Below are positions 5,991 to 5,991 of a stretch of DNA of 5,991 nt, piece after piece (position 1 is the stretch's first letter; each line of letters opens with the position of its first letter). Location of the stretch: positions 1 through 5,991 of the forward strand of contig WJJN01000488.1 of the NCBI GenBank assembly GCA_014729735.1. The letters are read 5' to 3'. The notes under the pieces were generated by a model. It was not told where the DNA came from, made no database searches, and saw only the letters and a list, made by a program, of their open reading frames with translations. A program made the translations under genes and the position numbers. Origin of the DNA: Candidatus Zhuqueibacterota bacterium (lineage in GTDB: Bacteria; Zhuqueibacterota; Zhuqueibacteria; Thermofontimicrobiales; Thiofontviventaceae).

Positions 5991-5991
5991 A

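Overview
The window holds five protein-coding genes, all on the minus strand, read from right to left. Two run off the window edges. Codon use and moderate GC look alike across the genes, and the intergenic DNA is much more AT-rich. The gene content is a multi-SLBB polysaccharide export protein, a large membrane VWA protein with a glutamine-amidotransferase-like middle, and an ExbD-type protein. This points to a didermic bacterium, most plausibly of the Fibrobacterota-Chlorobiota-Bacteroidota supergroup or a related lineage such as Calditrichota or KSB1. That placement is an inference. The two best promoters have an ordinary TTGAnA / TATATT form, which argues mildly against Bacteroidia proper.

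Layout from right to left, which is the direction of transcription: (1) 4734-5990 is the C-terminal 418 residues of an exported protein of unknown function whose start lies beyond the right edge. (2) 4200-4733 is a 534-bp non-coding island with two direct copies of an ~83-bp palindromic element, a different C/G-tract inverted repeat between them, a small GC hairpin, and a promoter at its left end. (3) 1271-4199 is a compact three-gene operon: a 726-aa VWA membrane protein, a 105-aa unrecognised protein starting 1 nt after its stop codon, and a 135-aa ExbD/TolR-like protein 21 nt further on. (4) 1078-1270 is an AT-rich gap with a near-consensus sigma-70-type promoter. (5) 1-1077 is the first 359 residues of a polysaccharide export (SLBB) protein that continues past the left edge.

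The operon joins a predicted periplasmic MIDAS protein anchored in the inner membrane, a small protein of unknown role, and a proton-motive-force transducer subunit with no ExbB/TolQ partner in view. A shared envelope function is a reasonable inference, but nothing in the sequence says what it is. The export protein has its own promoter and probably begins a separate capsule or exopolysaccharide transcription unit. I found no tRNA, rRNA, CRISPR array, transposase or convincing intrinsic terminator.
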